Of a DNA stretch of 64,000 nucleotides, positions 13,090 through 23,112 are shown piece after piece (within the stretch, counting starts at the first letter, position 1; the number at the start of each line of letters is the position of its first letter). Under the pieces are notes generated by a model. That model was given only the letters and a program-made list of their open reading frames with translations, ran no database searches and had not been told where the DNA came from. The stretch comes from Lepiota brunneoincarnata. Taxonomy: Eukaryota > Basidiomycota > Agaricomycetes > Agaricales > Agaricaceae. The translations under genes and the position numbers were made by a program. The DNA lies in NCBI GenBank assembly GCA_023014365.1, contig JAEBUN010000037.1, forward strand, positions 310,001 to 374,000, read 5' to 3'.

Positions 13090-13490
13090 CAGGACCTTTT
13101 CTTGCCTCATAGGCCCACATGAACCAGCTATGACAAACCCTATGCCGCGGCCGTAGAACTGTCATCCTTCCTCAGCACACCCAGCGGCCTTGACGGCAAT
13201 GATTGCCACCCCCTTGCATAAGCTCGGCGCTGTGTCCATAACTTCCAGAAGGCCCGAAGCATTGGCAGAATCAGATCCAGAGGATCCCGTGGATCCAACA
13301 ATGCTCATTGGCTACCTCAAGGGCATCTCGTAGCCACTCACGTGCCCGTCTTGTGCTGACCATGCTAACGAAGCCCTGTCCGGAAGTCAAAGGGCGATAA
13401 AAGGCAAAAGGAAAAGAAATGGCCATACCAGAGGAAGAGGAAGTGGAGCAATATGAGATGATGGATATGACTGAGGAGTAATTCCATGGG
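13090..13490 (+). pseudogene. TFIIIC6-like fragment 1
   Basis: An ATGAACCAGCTATGACAAAC-like stretch, matching the region just upstream of the intact gene, is joined directly to sequence resembling VELSSSLS. The conserved core exons are missing. The 3' end still resembles the intact gene through the Lys-rich tail and the EEVEQ/MDMTEE end. Frames are broken throughout. Confidence 0.6.
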
Positions 13491-14042
13491 CATTGCACAG
13501 ACGATACTGTGGAGACCGTACCTCGACTGCCTTTGAACAGCCATCTGAAGCTCATCGGCATCTCCCACTAGTCATCGAACAAAACCCCTTCCCATCATCC
13601 CCGACCTTCCACAACATCCCATCACGCACGGCCCTGTCACTTCAACATACACCCGCTCCATTGCCTTGCCTTAGAAGGAGATACAAGTGGAACTTGGATC
13701 AAGACCCCGGATCAAAGGTCCTCGCTGCTCGACCCGATGCCCAGCCGTTTTCCCTCCTCTTCGTTCTTCCGTGTTCTCTCTCTCCTCATTTCGACGTCCC
13801 CAGGCTTAGGGCACGCTCGCCTCACGACTCCTCTTCGCCTCTTACTGCCCTAAGTCCACGCATCAAGTGGTTTCCGTTGACATCGCCTATTCTACCCCTA
13901 GTCTACTCCCCCAGCTCTGCTGGGTTGAAGCCCGAGCGACAGATGCACACTGTCAGTGCTCCGCATCCCTTGTTTCGCTAACAGCTTTACTACCTGTTCT
14001 CCAATACACAATATGGTTAGCTATGAATCTATGTTTATAAAC
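13491..14042. other. Duplicated spacer
   Basis: Bases 13680-13980 match 41455-41740 in block 2. A 162-residue plus-strand open frame (13493-13981) exists, but it is Pro/Ser/Leu-rich, unlike any family I know, and not kept open in block 2. I treat it as chance. Confidence 0.4.
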
Positions 14043-14258
14043 CTAGGTTTCGTCCTTGCATTGAAGAAAAGCGTGATGCAGTGGAGGCCCTGGGCCAAGA
14101 TCTGCACCCGGATCATTGTGGCGAAATTCTAGAGCCGAAATTGTAGTTGTCGAGGTAATTAACTCATCCTCCCAATGCTCTCTCATTCGGAGGACAAAAC
14201 GACACGCAAGTGAGCGAAACATAACGCTTTCCATACACACTCCTCCCCAATCGCTCAC
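14043..14258 (-). pseudogene. DUF6533 gene, C-terminal exon fragment
   Basis: This minus-strand stretch encodes RSLACRFVLRMREHWEDELITSTTT-type sequence ending in ALEFRHND and HAFLQ. It is the same last exon as in copies A and E. No upstream exons are present, so it is a detached 3' fragment. Confidence 0.65.
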
Positions 14259-14530
14259 TTGTCGTCATCTAGAAACGACAAAACAAGGAAATAATCCACA
14301 GACGATGCTGCAGACAACCTTAGCCTGGAGTGCATGAGTCCTTGTGCCGAACCATGATCATGCCCTAGTCATTTTTGTGTGGAAAACATTGCCCAACCCT
14401 GTGGACCCAATGACGCTCATCGACCACCTCACAGGCATCTCGCGGCCACCTCGTGCCGACCACATTGATGACGAAGAGTCAAGAAGCACAAGAAAAACAA
14501 AAATGCACGCTAAGGGCAATGGGCAATGAG
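14230..14530 (+). pseudogene. TFIIIC6-like fragment 2
   Basis: It begins in the intron before the third visible exon of the intact gene (CGTCATCTAGAAACGAC) and continues to the LIDHLTGISRPPRADHIDD region, matching LIDHLTGLSQPLRVDRADD of the intact gene. It is truncated at both ends and frameshifted. A close relative lies at 44.76-45.07 kb. Confidence 0.65.
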
Positions 14531-15015
14531 CAGAAGGGGATTATTTACAACGACTGAGGATGGCATGGACGCAAGTGCATTGTCAATGGAATGCTCTCAC
14601 ATACGCATGTGTCGCTTGGGCGGATCATCACGTTACTAGGGTGTATGACTCCGACGCAGTGTTGCAGTTACTTGGATGCACGATGGTGGCGACCTGGTGT
14701 TGGCTTTCCCACTGACTGGAAACACCCTGCATCGGGATAGCGAAACGTTGACACTGGATGACCACGACTTTGGTGGGGTTAGACATCCAAGTGTAAGATC
14801 TTGCCCCGCTTGTGCTTCACTGCACCACAGAACCCCAAACGCGCCTAATAATCAAGCTAGTCTGCTACAGCACCGAGTCGTCTCCACGGTCGAGTCAGGA
14901 GGCAAGGTCGTGAGCTATTGGTGAGGACTCTCCCATCCTACCTAGCTTCCTCCGACTGCATCGCTCCCATGTACCAATCCTCCATCAGTTTAATCGGTCG
15001 ACTCCAACAGCATCT
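14531..15015. other. Spacer between TFIIIC6-like fragment and histone H4, block 1
   Basis: It matches 45.08-45.56 kb in block 2 almost base for base apart from small gaps. A short plus-strand frame at 14676-14924 is not preserved in the copy. No gene is assigned. Confidence 0.45.
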
Positions 15016-15610
15016 TCAAATAGTGCATTCATAGCTTACGGGAATAATACATAGACACGACGGTAGTTTCAACGAGTAGTACAGCGAGCGAAAGAACGAC
15101 AAAACGAGGAGCAAGTTGCATAACGCCGTGTAGGCACCGAAACCATATAGGGTGCGGCCGGAGCGCTTGAGGGCATAAACGACATCGAGCGCGGTGATGG
15201 TTTTGCTATACAAACATAGGGTAAGTAGAAGGATACGGAAAGGTAAAAAGAGCTCGCACCGCTTGGCATGCTCGGTGTAGGTAACAGAGTCACGAATGAC
15301 ATTCTCGAGGAAGATCTTGAGGACACCACAAGTCTCTTCATAAATGAGACCAGAAATACGCTTGACACCACCACGGCGAGTGAGACGACGAATAGCGGGT
15401 TTGGTTATACCTGTGATTATTTGATAAACCATTGGTGATGTTACCAAAGCTATGAAGACATACCCTGAATGTTATCACGGGTAATCTTGCGGTGACGATT
15501 AGCACCACCCTTGCCGAGGCCCTAATGATATAGGATATATTTTTAGCATTTGTATTTATGCAGGGATTGGGACCTGAAAATACCTTGCCACCCTTTCCGC
15601 GTCCAGACAT
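15016..15610 (-). CDS. Divergent histone H4 copy with stop loss (probable pseudogene)
   Basis: There are four exons: 15584-15610, 15464-15521, 15260-15410 and 15016-15205. The intron positions are identical to the intact H4 at 45.7-46.1 kb. The frame is open, but the protein departs from canonical H4. K16 is Asn (AAT for AAG), L22 is Thr, A38 is Thr, R55 is Cys (TGT) and V81 is Ile. The TAA after GFGA has become TAC, adding 38 residues to a stop at 15016. H4 is nearly invariant and K16 is a major acetylation site. The copy is therefore either non-functional or a strange variant. If translated it would be 141 residues instead of 103. Confidence 0.8.
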
Positions 15611-15722
15611 GTCGTTCTTAGGGTAAGTGGTGAGATTAGTTGCAAGAAGTTATGACCTATGAGTCTTGGGCAGGGGGTGATGGTGGTGGTAGCAAAGAGA
15701 GAGTTGTTTGTTGATGTGACAC

Positions 15723-16130
15723 CTGGACACCAGGCACAACATTGCCCACAACGCAACCAGGTCTCTTCATCTAACAAAAGGCCTCCTGGTCTGCATAGCC
15801 ATAACATTGAGCCATCCATAATTCAGGAAGCTGAGAGCCTGCAGGAATTAGCGGAGATGACTGAAGCCTTGGAAACATTGAATATTGGGAGCCTAAGCTT
15901 CATGAGTGACTCCAAAATCCTTCCAGAGGTTGTGGGAGACTTCATATCCAGCAGTCTTGATAACTTCCATGTTCTAGAATCAAACAAGATGATAGGAAAA
16001 TTGGATTCTTGGAAAAACCAATGCAAATCTGCAGGAAATGTAACTACCAAGAATTCGGATGGGCAGGTTACCCCTCTTTCCAGCTATTACAGTGTAGCAA
16101 AACATAATCTCTCCTGCCATATCAGATATG
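15723..16130 (+). other. Orphan coding-like segment between duplication blocks
   Basis: This segment separates block 1 from block 2 and has no counterpart after the second H4 gene. It lies inside a 192-codon plus-strand open frame (15659-16237). The translation looks protein-like, with HCPQRNQ, then LQELAEMTEALETL, then a Ser-rich stretch. It might be a scrap of a retroelement gag or another gene. I do not recognise it. Confidence 0.35.
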
Positions 16131-16237
16131 CAGTTCAGTTTTTTGGGCAAGGAAAGAATATTATTGAACTCGGAACACCCATTCTGCAAAGAATGACAAG
16201 TTGTATTTTTTCACTTCCTCCTCCGTTTAGGGTCTGA
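16131..16237 (+). pseudogene. O-methyltransferase last-exon fragment
   Basis: It matches the final exon of the O-methyltransferase and the 10.3 kb fragment: GGGCAAGGAAAGAATAT, then GAACTCGGAACACCCATTC, then the TTTAGGGTCTGAG end. It marks the left end of duplication block 2. It is too short and altered to be functional. Confidence 0.7.
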
Positions 16238-16791
16238 GTCTTGGGTGCCATGTTTTATGAAATAGTATACATTTTATGTCATTCAGAACTTGTGCTGGTA
16301 TTTGAAGTACCACAGAATATGACCACTGGTGATCTACCCTTTAAACAACCCCGTTATTCACAGGAGCAATGATAGCAAGTGCCTCAAGAGCTGACAGGAT
16401 GTGGGGTATCAATTCAGCGTAAACTTACAACCCGAGGTGATGTGGAAGAAGTTCACTCCATCCAGCTTTGGCCCGATCATCGAAATTCGATGAGGTTTTC
16501 TGCCAAGCTATTGATTACACCGGTGGAAGAACCGTACAAAGAGCTGCTTGATTGAAATAATGACATGGACCTAAGCATTCAGATACATTTTTGGCTGTTC
16601 CCTGGCCACCGGCCACCTCAGCAGCAAACCCATACTAAATATAATATTTCCCGCTTTTCTGTATTCCACTGGTCAGACGCTGGAGGCAGGGCCGGCTGGG
16701 TTATAAACATCCAGATCATAGGCCCTCGCCCATGACTGTTCTATCTTAGGATGCAGTGGGAGGGGTTTACTTTGTCTCTCAAACCAAAGTA
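16238..16791. other. Duplicated spacer at the start of block 2
   Basis: It corresponds to 10375-10890 of block 1 with scattered, mostly transition differences and one extra stretch near 16340-16395. No gene is seen. Confidence 0.5.
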
Positions 16792-17343
16792 TCATCCTCC
16801 GCCAACTGCCGGTCTACTGTCAACCACATCCAATTTGTGATGGTGGAATTCTAGAGCAGAAAGCGCAATCGTGGATGGAAAAACCCCCTCCTTTCCATAC
16901 TCCCTCAACCTGAGAACAACATGACACGAGAGTGAGCAAAACATGACGGAACTGAAACTGCAAAACCGATGATCAGTGGCCACAGTTGTCAGAGGCCAGA
17001 GAACGCTTTGAAGAAACAAAGAAGATTCAACTGACATTCCAGAAACCTGCTTTACCAGACCTGGCATTTTGAAGAACAAAATCATGGCTGTCATGGAGAT
17101 GACTGTGAAAATATTGGTAAGTGTCGTGGCCCCTGGATGGATATGGACTCCGGGCTCCCGGATCTGGACATACGAAAGTTGAGGGTGAAGTAGAAGACAG
17201 TATCCCGGTAAATTTTGCAAGCAAGTGGATTGTTATCTGGATGATAAATCCTCCTAAACTTGGCCACAATGACTGTCAACATTACAACTGTCAAATAGGT
17301 GATCAGGGATGGTAGAAGATTACGAAGGAATGTGGCATGCCAG
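16792..17343 (-). pseudogene. DUF6533-type membrane protein, copy C, 3' part (split by LTR element)
   Basis: This is the C-terminal half of a DUF6533 gene whose 5' half continues at 39565-40648. It encodes NPLACKIYRDTVFYFTLNFRM and CHVVLRLREYGKEG-ALEFHHHKLD, matching copy B. The reading direction is minus. The gene is cut by the 22 kb LTR element after GCATGCCAG at 17343. Confidence 0.7.
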
Positions 17344-18646
17344 TGAAAAGGTGAAGAAACTTTCGTAGGTTTTAATATAGATAGTGGGCTTGTTTTCACT
17401 AAGCTTAGCCGCAATTCGATAAGCTTAAGCTAATACAAGTGGAATGAGATAGATAATGAACAGTTTCGTCTTTTAGGGTGTTCTGGGGGTGCATTCTGAC
17501 AGCGAAATTCAAGAGAGTAGTGTTTTTAGAGGTTAATGAACAGCCGTTGAAGTTATCTTAGCTGTACAGTGCAACAATGAAAGGACAATCCCTGCCAATT
17601 CAAAGCGCTGGGTCTCTGGTCTCTGGTCTCTGGTCTCTGAACTCTGGTCTCTGTCTCTGTCTCTGTCTCTAGCACTCTGGAACTCTAAACTCTAAACTCT
17701 GGTCTCTGTCTCTGTCTCTGGGTTGGTTGACAACCGAAGAAATCACACTTAATGACGCACACTAAATAGCCCTCTGAAACCGTTCTTGATCACGGCTCAC
17801 AGACTTGCGTGTGGAAGCGGGGGTGAGACCTCTTGCTTCTTCACAAACAAGTGCAACCATATTTATATTGTTTAGATACATATGAGAGATAGTAAATATG
17901 AAATAGAAAACAATAAGCTTAATTGTTACAGGCACTGTAGAACATTTTGGAAGGTTTGGCAGCATTTCTACCTCACCCTGGATTATGGGTTTTTCTCTGA
18001 TTAACAAATGGCAATCCAGCCAGACATGTTCCATGCTCATCTGCATTATTCTGCGTCCACGTGAGCGCGTTAAGTTTCCGGATCAATTATGATCGGAATG
18101 TATAGCGGATGGACAATCCCTTGATCCGTTGTAATTAATCTCAGTTAAGCAGTATGCCGAAGTGCCAGGACCCACAAAGCACTTGTTAATTAGGAGTCTT
18201 TGATATTTCTAGGGTTTTGGGCATCGGGTATTGCCTCCCGAACATTGGACATTCCATTCCATGGTCCGGTCATCATTATTGAACTTGCTATAGATGTAAT
18301 ACGCCTGCGACAGCTGCTAGGTACATTCTTTTATGTTCAAACGCATTTGGGTTCATCAGAAAACTGCTCGTAAGGTCCCTTGATGCGACCGGGGTATACT
18401 CAATAGGCTATGTAGAGCCCTGAATCCCTCCGGAGAGCATTCTGATAGCTTGGTTCACTAAGCTTAGTGATAATGAGCTGGTTTGAACACGTCCGAGGCT
18501 CGAATATCCTTAGTTCGGTCGAACTGGCTACTATGGGATATAGTACCAATCCTCTATAGAGTTCTTTAATGATATAGCCAATGATTCTATGTAGAGAATT
18601 GTTCCGGAGTACGGAATTCATGTATAGGCGTGAAATCGGCATATCA
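17344..18646 (-). repeat. Left LTR (3' LTR) of the outer element
   Basis: It is 1,303 bp, TG...CA. It has four TAAGCTTA sites at 17400, 17420, 17914 and 18459, and a TCTCTG-rich simple repeat at about 17610-17720. Against the right LTR I count about 39 mismatches, all but one of them transitions, and no length difference. Confidence 0.9.
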
Positions 18647-18657
18647 TCTCCCCCTAA
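18647..18657 (-). other. Polypurine tract of the outer element
   Basis: On the minus strand this reads TTAGGGGGAGA, directly abutting the TGATA-end of the left LTR. That is where the plus-strand primer should lie for a minus-strand element. It supports the orientation inferred from gag-pol. Confidence 0.65.
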
Positions 18658-18973
18658 CCAAATTGCTGACTGTCCTCAGTCATTATCTCCTTCAAATTCG
18701 CAGTATCTGAGTCTCTCTAACGCGCTCTATGGTCTAGAACGTTCACCAGCTTCGAGGGTAGCGCACTTTCGCTAAGCTTATTTCAGAATGATGTCATGTC
18801 ACTGAGTTTAAATGTATAGATCAACTTCTTGTTGCTATAGCTTAAATTTTTATCTCGTTATTGGGTCTTTTAAATGTCCCAAGGTCTTGTTTCATCTCCT
18901 TCATTCTCCCTCTCACTTCTTACTTGTCTATCCTGCTCGCATACTCACTTTTTAATGCCCACTTCTATCAACA

Positions 18974-21003
18974 ATGGACAGAAACACACACAGCAGCAAA
19001 CATGCTCGCTACAAGGAGGACTCGGACTCTTCTTCCAGTAAGTAGAGTTCGAGTTACAGTTTTCTCTGTTTTCTTAACACTGTTTTCAGGCTACCCTGGG
19101 CTGAGCAACGCCTCAACGGCTTCCCAAGGCATGCCTTCATCATCGATCGCGCAACGTAAGTCGCATTTTCCCCTGTTCTCATTGTCTTTACTTATGTTTT
19201 CTCTACTTTTAGGTCTCACTATTCGCCTCCCGGTGTGTCGCAACCTCCTATCTCAATGGGAACCACCAGCACCACGTACTAGGAGAGCTAGAGGAGGGCG
19301 AGGAGCTTGAGGAGCTTGCGGAAATCATCAGGTGGGTGTGGCAAGGACCCCTCCTCCACCGTACTCTCCGCCTCGTGCACCAACTCCTCCACCGGCCTCT
19401 CCCTTGTCTGCTCCAGTGCCAAGGTGCGTGATTTCCATTGCGTCGTTGTGCAATCCAACTGACAAGCACTCTGCCGGATTTTCCGCAGAACCCTCGTCAG
19501 GTATCCCTGTTGGCGGGCCCTCTGGTGGATTGTCCACAGAGGCCTCGTCAAGTTTAATGTCGCTGCCCCCTCTTGCCGTCTCTCTGTGCTCCCTTGATGG
19601 TGAAGGCTCGCTGGTGCTCCCTCCCCTGGGTATTGCATCAGGTTCAGAGGTGCCAGGCCCTTCAACAAACCGCCCCTCCTCTCCTGTAGCCTCTTCGACT
19701 GTTTCAACACGTAAGCTTAGTCTTTTACAAGGTATATTTGTCCTTTCTGCTAACTTCCACTTTAGCACATATCCCAGCTGCCCTTAAAGGCAAACAGAAG
19801 GCGAAACCATCGACGCCACCCCCTACGCCTCTATTCTTGGCGAATTCAAACTTGCCATTGCGTTCTCCAGTCCCTGAGGTCTCTCAAGCCAACCTCTTTA
19901 AAATTTTTAGCTGGTCCTCATCTCTGGATGGGCAACATGTGCTGGCTTTGCCTAGGTGCCCAACACCATCACCACCTCACTTAGCTGGCGCTCCAGTCGA
20001 GTCTCCTACAAGCGCCGTGGAGATTTCTCCTTCTCCAGATTTGGAGCTCCTTCTGGAGCCTTCGCCTGCCCCTCAAGAACTGACTTTTGTTTTTCAAGAT
20101 GTGTTCTTAGCTTCTCCAACCCCCGTCCTTTCTCGTTTGCCTAGCCCGGTGGTTCCGGAGATCCCTCAAGAGTCCCCTCATGCTGGCCTGTTGCGTCAAC
20201 AATGCGTCCTTTCGTCCAAGAAGAGTTCCAACATGCGGACGAAGAAATACGTTCCCCGGGCTCGCGTTCGGCGCTCTGAGGCCAAAATTATTCGGGACCA
20301 TGGATACCGGCACCCAGTCCCGCTCTTTTGTGAGGACTTTCCTAGGCTGCTGGCAGCTAGCCAGCTTTCGGTACGTTCTCCAAGTTTTCTTGTGGTTTCT
20401 TACTGATGGCTTTGACATCTGCTCCAGTACATGCCACCTCGGTCTCGGTGTCCTTCTTGTGCTGCTCGTAAGTTGGAGTGCGAGCCTCTGGGCAAGGGTA
20501 AGAAGTGTCGCAGCTGCGACTTGTACAACTATCCTTGTACCTTCGCGGACCATCCCCGGGTTTCGGCCGGCATTGCAAACGCCCTGGTCACATCCTCACT
20601 GACCAGTGAATACCGTAAGTTTCTCTGTTCACTATTTTTCCCTTTTCTTATTCTCTTTATTTTTCTAGATCTGGCCGCGTTTGCGCGTGTTGTGTCCTCT
20701 AGCTTGGTCAGCCTGGAGGCGAACTGTGTCGCTTACGAGGCTTCAGCGTTTCACCACCGCCGTGTAGTTTACCAATTCGTCCAGGAGATGCAAGCTACCA
20801 GGACTGCCTTGGATGGTAATGACGTGGCTTTTGTAGAGATGGGTATGGCCGACTCCCTTGAAGACGTCCGGGCGTTCTTTGAATTCACCAACAACTTTCC
20901 GGGGGTCCCGACATACAAGGAATTTGAGGAGCTCAAATCGCTTCTCTTCCTCGCTTTCCCGATGACTCAGGATCTGGAGTCTGTTCTAGAAGACCTTGAG
21001 TGA
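18974..21003 (+). CDS. Element-encoded Zn(II)2Cys6-containing protein, antisense to gag-pol
   Basis: This is a multi-exon gene inside the outer element. ATG 18974 has a good context (CAACAATGG). Candidate introns are 19038-19089, 19156-19212, 19711-19765, 20371-20427 and 20615-20668. The middle is Pro/Ser-rich with no clear family. The fifth exon encodes CPSCAARKLEC followed by CRSCDLYNYPC, spacing C-X2-C-X6-C-X8-C-X2-C-X6-C, which fits a fungal binuclear zinc cluster. The last exon is a helical domain ending at TGA 21001-21003. Zn2Cys6 clusters usually sit near the N-terminus, so this placement is unusual. An in-frame TGA at about 19308 lies in the third exon unless a further 56 bp intron is removed there, so the N-terminal structure is uncertain. 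The DNA-binding role is inferred. Confidence 0.55.
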
Positions 21004-21637
21004 TCTCTGCGCCTAGTTTACTTCTTGGATGTAGTATATAATCTTGTCATGTATATACATCCCAATAGTCATCTTGTTGTTCCTTGTCTCCTACTGAGTT
21101 AAGCTAAACTGTTTCTGACTTTCTTGTCATCTCCTAAAGCTAAGCTAAAGACCTCCTGGGAGACTCCTAAGCTAGTTTAGGTTGCCAGTCACTTATATAC
21201 TCATTATATGCCTCTCTGATCTATCAGTGATGTTTATTGACATCTCAGCGCGCCATGACCCGCAACGCATAGTGACCCGGTCATCCGTTCTGGTTTTCTT
21301 ACAAGCCTGGACCCAAACCAGCCTGTACATGGTGTTCGCCGTGAAAAAGGTCGCATCAAACACAACTGAAGCGCCACTTGTGCCACTTGGGACCCATCTC
21401 CCCCTAGCCAAATTGAAATCGGTGCCCTCACCGTTCCATCAGAATCCCTGCACACACTGATAACCGCAAGACCCTGGTGACATGTTACCTAATAAGGCAA
21501 CTGTGGTTCAGCTAGTCTGTTGAAGGCTGGCTACTCAAGATTACAGGTTTCCTAGGCCTCTTAGGTCATAAGCTTAGGGTGGAGGGTGCTTTTCATCCCC
21601 TCGTCATGATTCATCATCACTGCCCCCAGCCTTTTCT

Positions 21638-21644
21638 TATAAAA
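21638..21644 (+). promoter_or_regulatory. TATA box for the second antisense gene
   Basis: TATAAAA lies 52 bp upstream of ATG 21690, which would put the transcription start at about 21668 with a short leader. It is the clearest core promoter inside the outer element. Confidence 0.55.
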
Positions 21645-21689
21645 GTGAGGGAGCAACGCCTCATTCTAGCAGACATTCTTTGTAAGAAA

Positions 21690-23036
21690 ATGGCATTGTC
21701 TATCCCCAACCTTCAAGTTGAGCTTGACAATCTCATCAGCAATGCCAAAGGTCATCTTCAGCGCCTGCAAAACGGTCAAGTCGCTCGTCCCCTCATCAAG
21801 AAGGCTCTCCTTGCGTTCGACACCCCTGGGGTATGTCTATTCTTTCCATGCTTCTCTCGCCGTTCCTCAATCATTTCTAGTCTGCTTATATTGAAGCGTT
21901 ATCAGAGGATAATGAGGCTATCAAGCTTCACGTCAACCAGGACTACATCTTCCGTATCCGCAAGCTCTACAAAATTTACCAAAACAACTACCATTTGTCT
22001 TATGAGATGCCTGCAATCTATAAGGCGCTCGCTGAATGCTGTAGCTGCATTAATCGCGTTTGTTCTGAAGAATCCCACAAATCCAGGACCGAAGAGGCTC
22101 AGAACCCATCGTCCACAACTGGCTCTACTTCCTCCAACGTTGCCGAAGGCTCTGCTGTCCCCAAACACGTAAGCTTAGCGTTCTTTTGGCTCCAATCGTC
22201 TCCTCATGTATAAGCTTAGCCTCGCAAAGGTCGCAAGGCCCCTGTCTCTGCTGCTGTTGTGGTAGACACCGATACCAAGCTTGCTGAGAGTATGACCAGT
22301 GCTTCCAACTCCCGAGCAACCGGTGCTGACATGGTAATATAGCTGCTTCTCAACCTATTACATTGGCTGAGATAATCGCTCGCCTCCAGGACATGATGGT
22401 CAATGAGGAGGTCTCTCAAGCTATCGTCGAAGAGGTTCATGTAGTCTTGCCTTATCGCAAGCGTCGTTTGTCTACCTCCGACGTGGTGCGCCAGCTCCAC
22501 TCCCTCTAACCACTGATTCTGACTTCATCCTTTGCTAGGAGGCCGTCAAAAAGTCCTCCTCATCTAAAGGCACCGTCCGTCTTCTTCCCTATTGTCAAGT
22601 TCCCAATATGAACACTAAACACTGCTGTTATGCCTGGGCTGAACAGGTTCTAGCCAAAGCCAATGCCAATACTGCCAAGCGTGCCCGTACCGAGTCTGCT
22701 TCCGATGAGCGCACCTTCGCAGGCTTATCCGGTGGGCAATTTCTCACTTCTGTTCGCTAAGCTTAGTGGTTCTGACACTTGTTCCGGGCAGCTCGTTTGC
22801 TCCAGGAACTCCAAAACCTCCTGTCTTACTCTCGCGACGAGTACGAGTCCGAATCTTGCAGTGACGATGCTCGGTCTGTCAAATGTGACCTCAATTCGCT
22901 CAGCCGGGACTTCATCAAGGCTATTCCCTCGCTCGAAGCTAACTTAAAGAGGTTCCAATTCCTTATTCAAGAGTGCATCCATCTCAAAAGTCTTTTGCAC
23001 AACCTTTCCAACTTGAACAAGCCCTCCCCCGCTTAA
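21690..23036 (+). CDS. Element-encoded helical protein of unknown function, antisense to gag-pol
   Basis: The gene has several exons joined by GT-AG introns. Exon 1 (21690-21830) starts MALSIPNLQVELDNLISNAK. Intron 1 is 21831-21880, and intron 2 is 22169-22219. Two further introns can be placed around 22334-22389 and 22481-22540, and one at about 22732-22791. The last exon encodes RLLQELQNLLSYSRDEYESE and ends at TAA 23034-23036 after NLNKPSPA. The protein is helical and rich in Leu, Ser and Lys, without motifs I know. It converges on the integrase gene, whose stop lies 77 bp away at 23113. Each exon stays open in the chosen frame, which suggests a maintained gene. Function unknown. Confidence 0.5.
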
Positions 23037-23112
23037 GCTTAACGCTCTTACAGTCCCTAGGATAGTTTTCCTTCGATAAGTAGATAGTTCTGTCCACAAT
23101 ATCAGGTTTTTT

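Larger units (their letters stand above)
10290..15722. repeat. Tandem segmental duplication, block 1
   Basis: The block runs from the end of an O-methyltransferase fragment through DUF6533 copy B, TFIIIC6-like fragments and a DUF6533 3' fragment to a histone H4 gene and its upstream region. The same order occurs in block 2 (16131-17343 plus 39565-46250). By eye, similarity is high from 10400/16250 onward and again up to the H4 upstream sequence, which diverges at 15722 and 46250. Block 2 lacks about 400 bp present here near 13.27-13.68 kb and carries the 22 kb LTR element. Confidence 0.75.

Noticed and set aside
13493..13981. 162-codon plus-strand frame as a real gene
   Set aside because: It is not preserved in the duplicate at 41.45-41.75 kb and has no recognisable content.
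17610..17720. CRISPR-like array
   Set aside because: The repeat is a simple TCTCTG microsatellite without spacers, in a eukaryote.
19248..20578. Several 70-150 codon minus-strand frames opposite the zinc-cluster gene
   Set aside because: Low-complexity complement of a Pro/Ser-rich coding sequence, with no family features; the plus-strand frames have splice sites and the cysteine motif.
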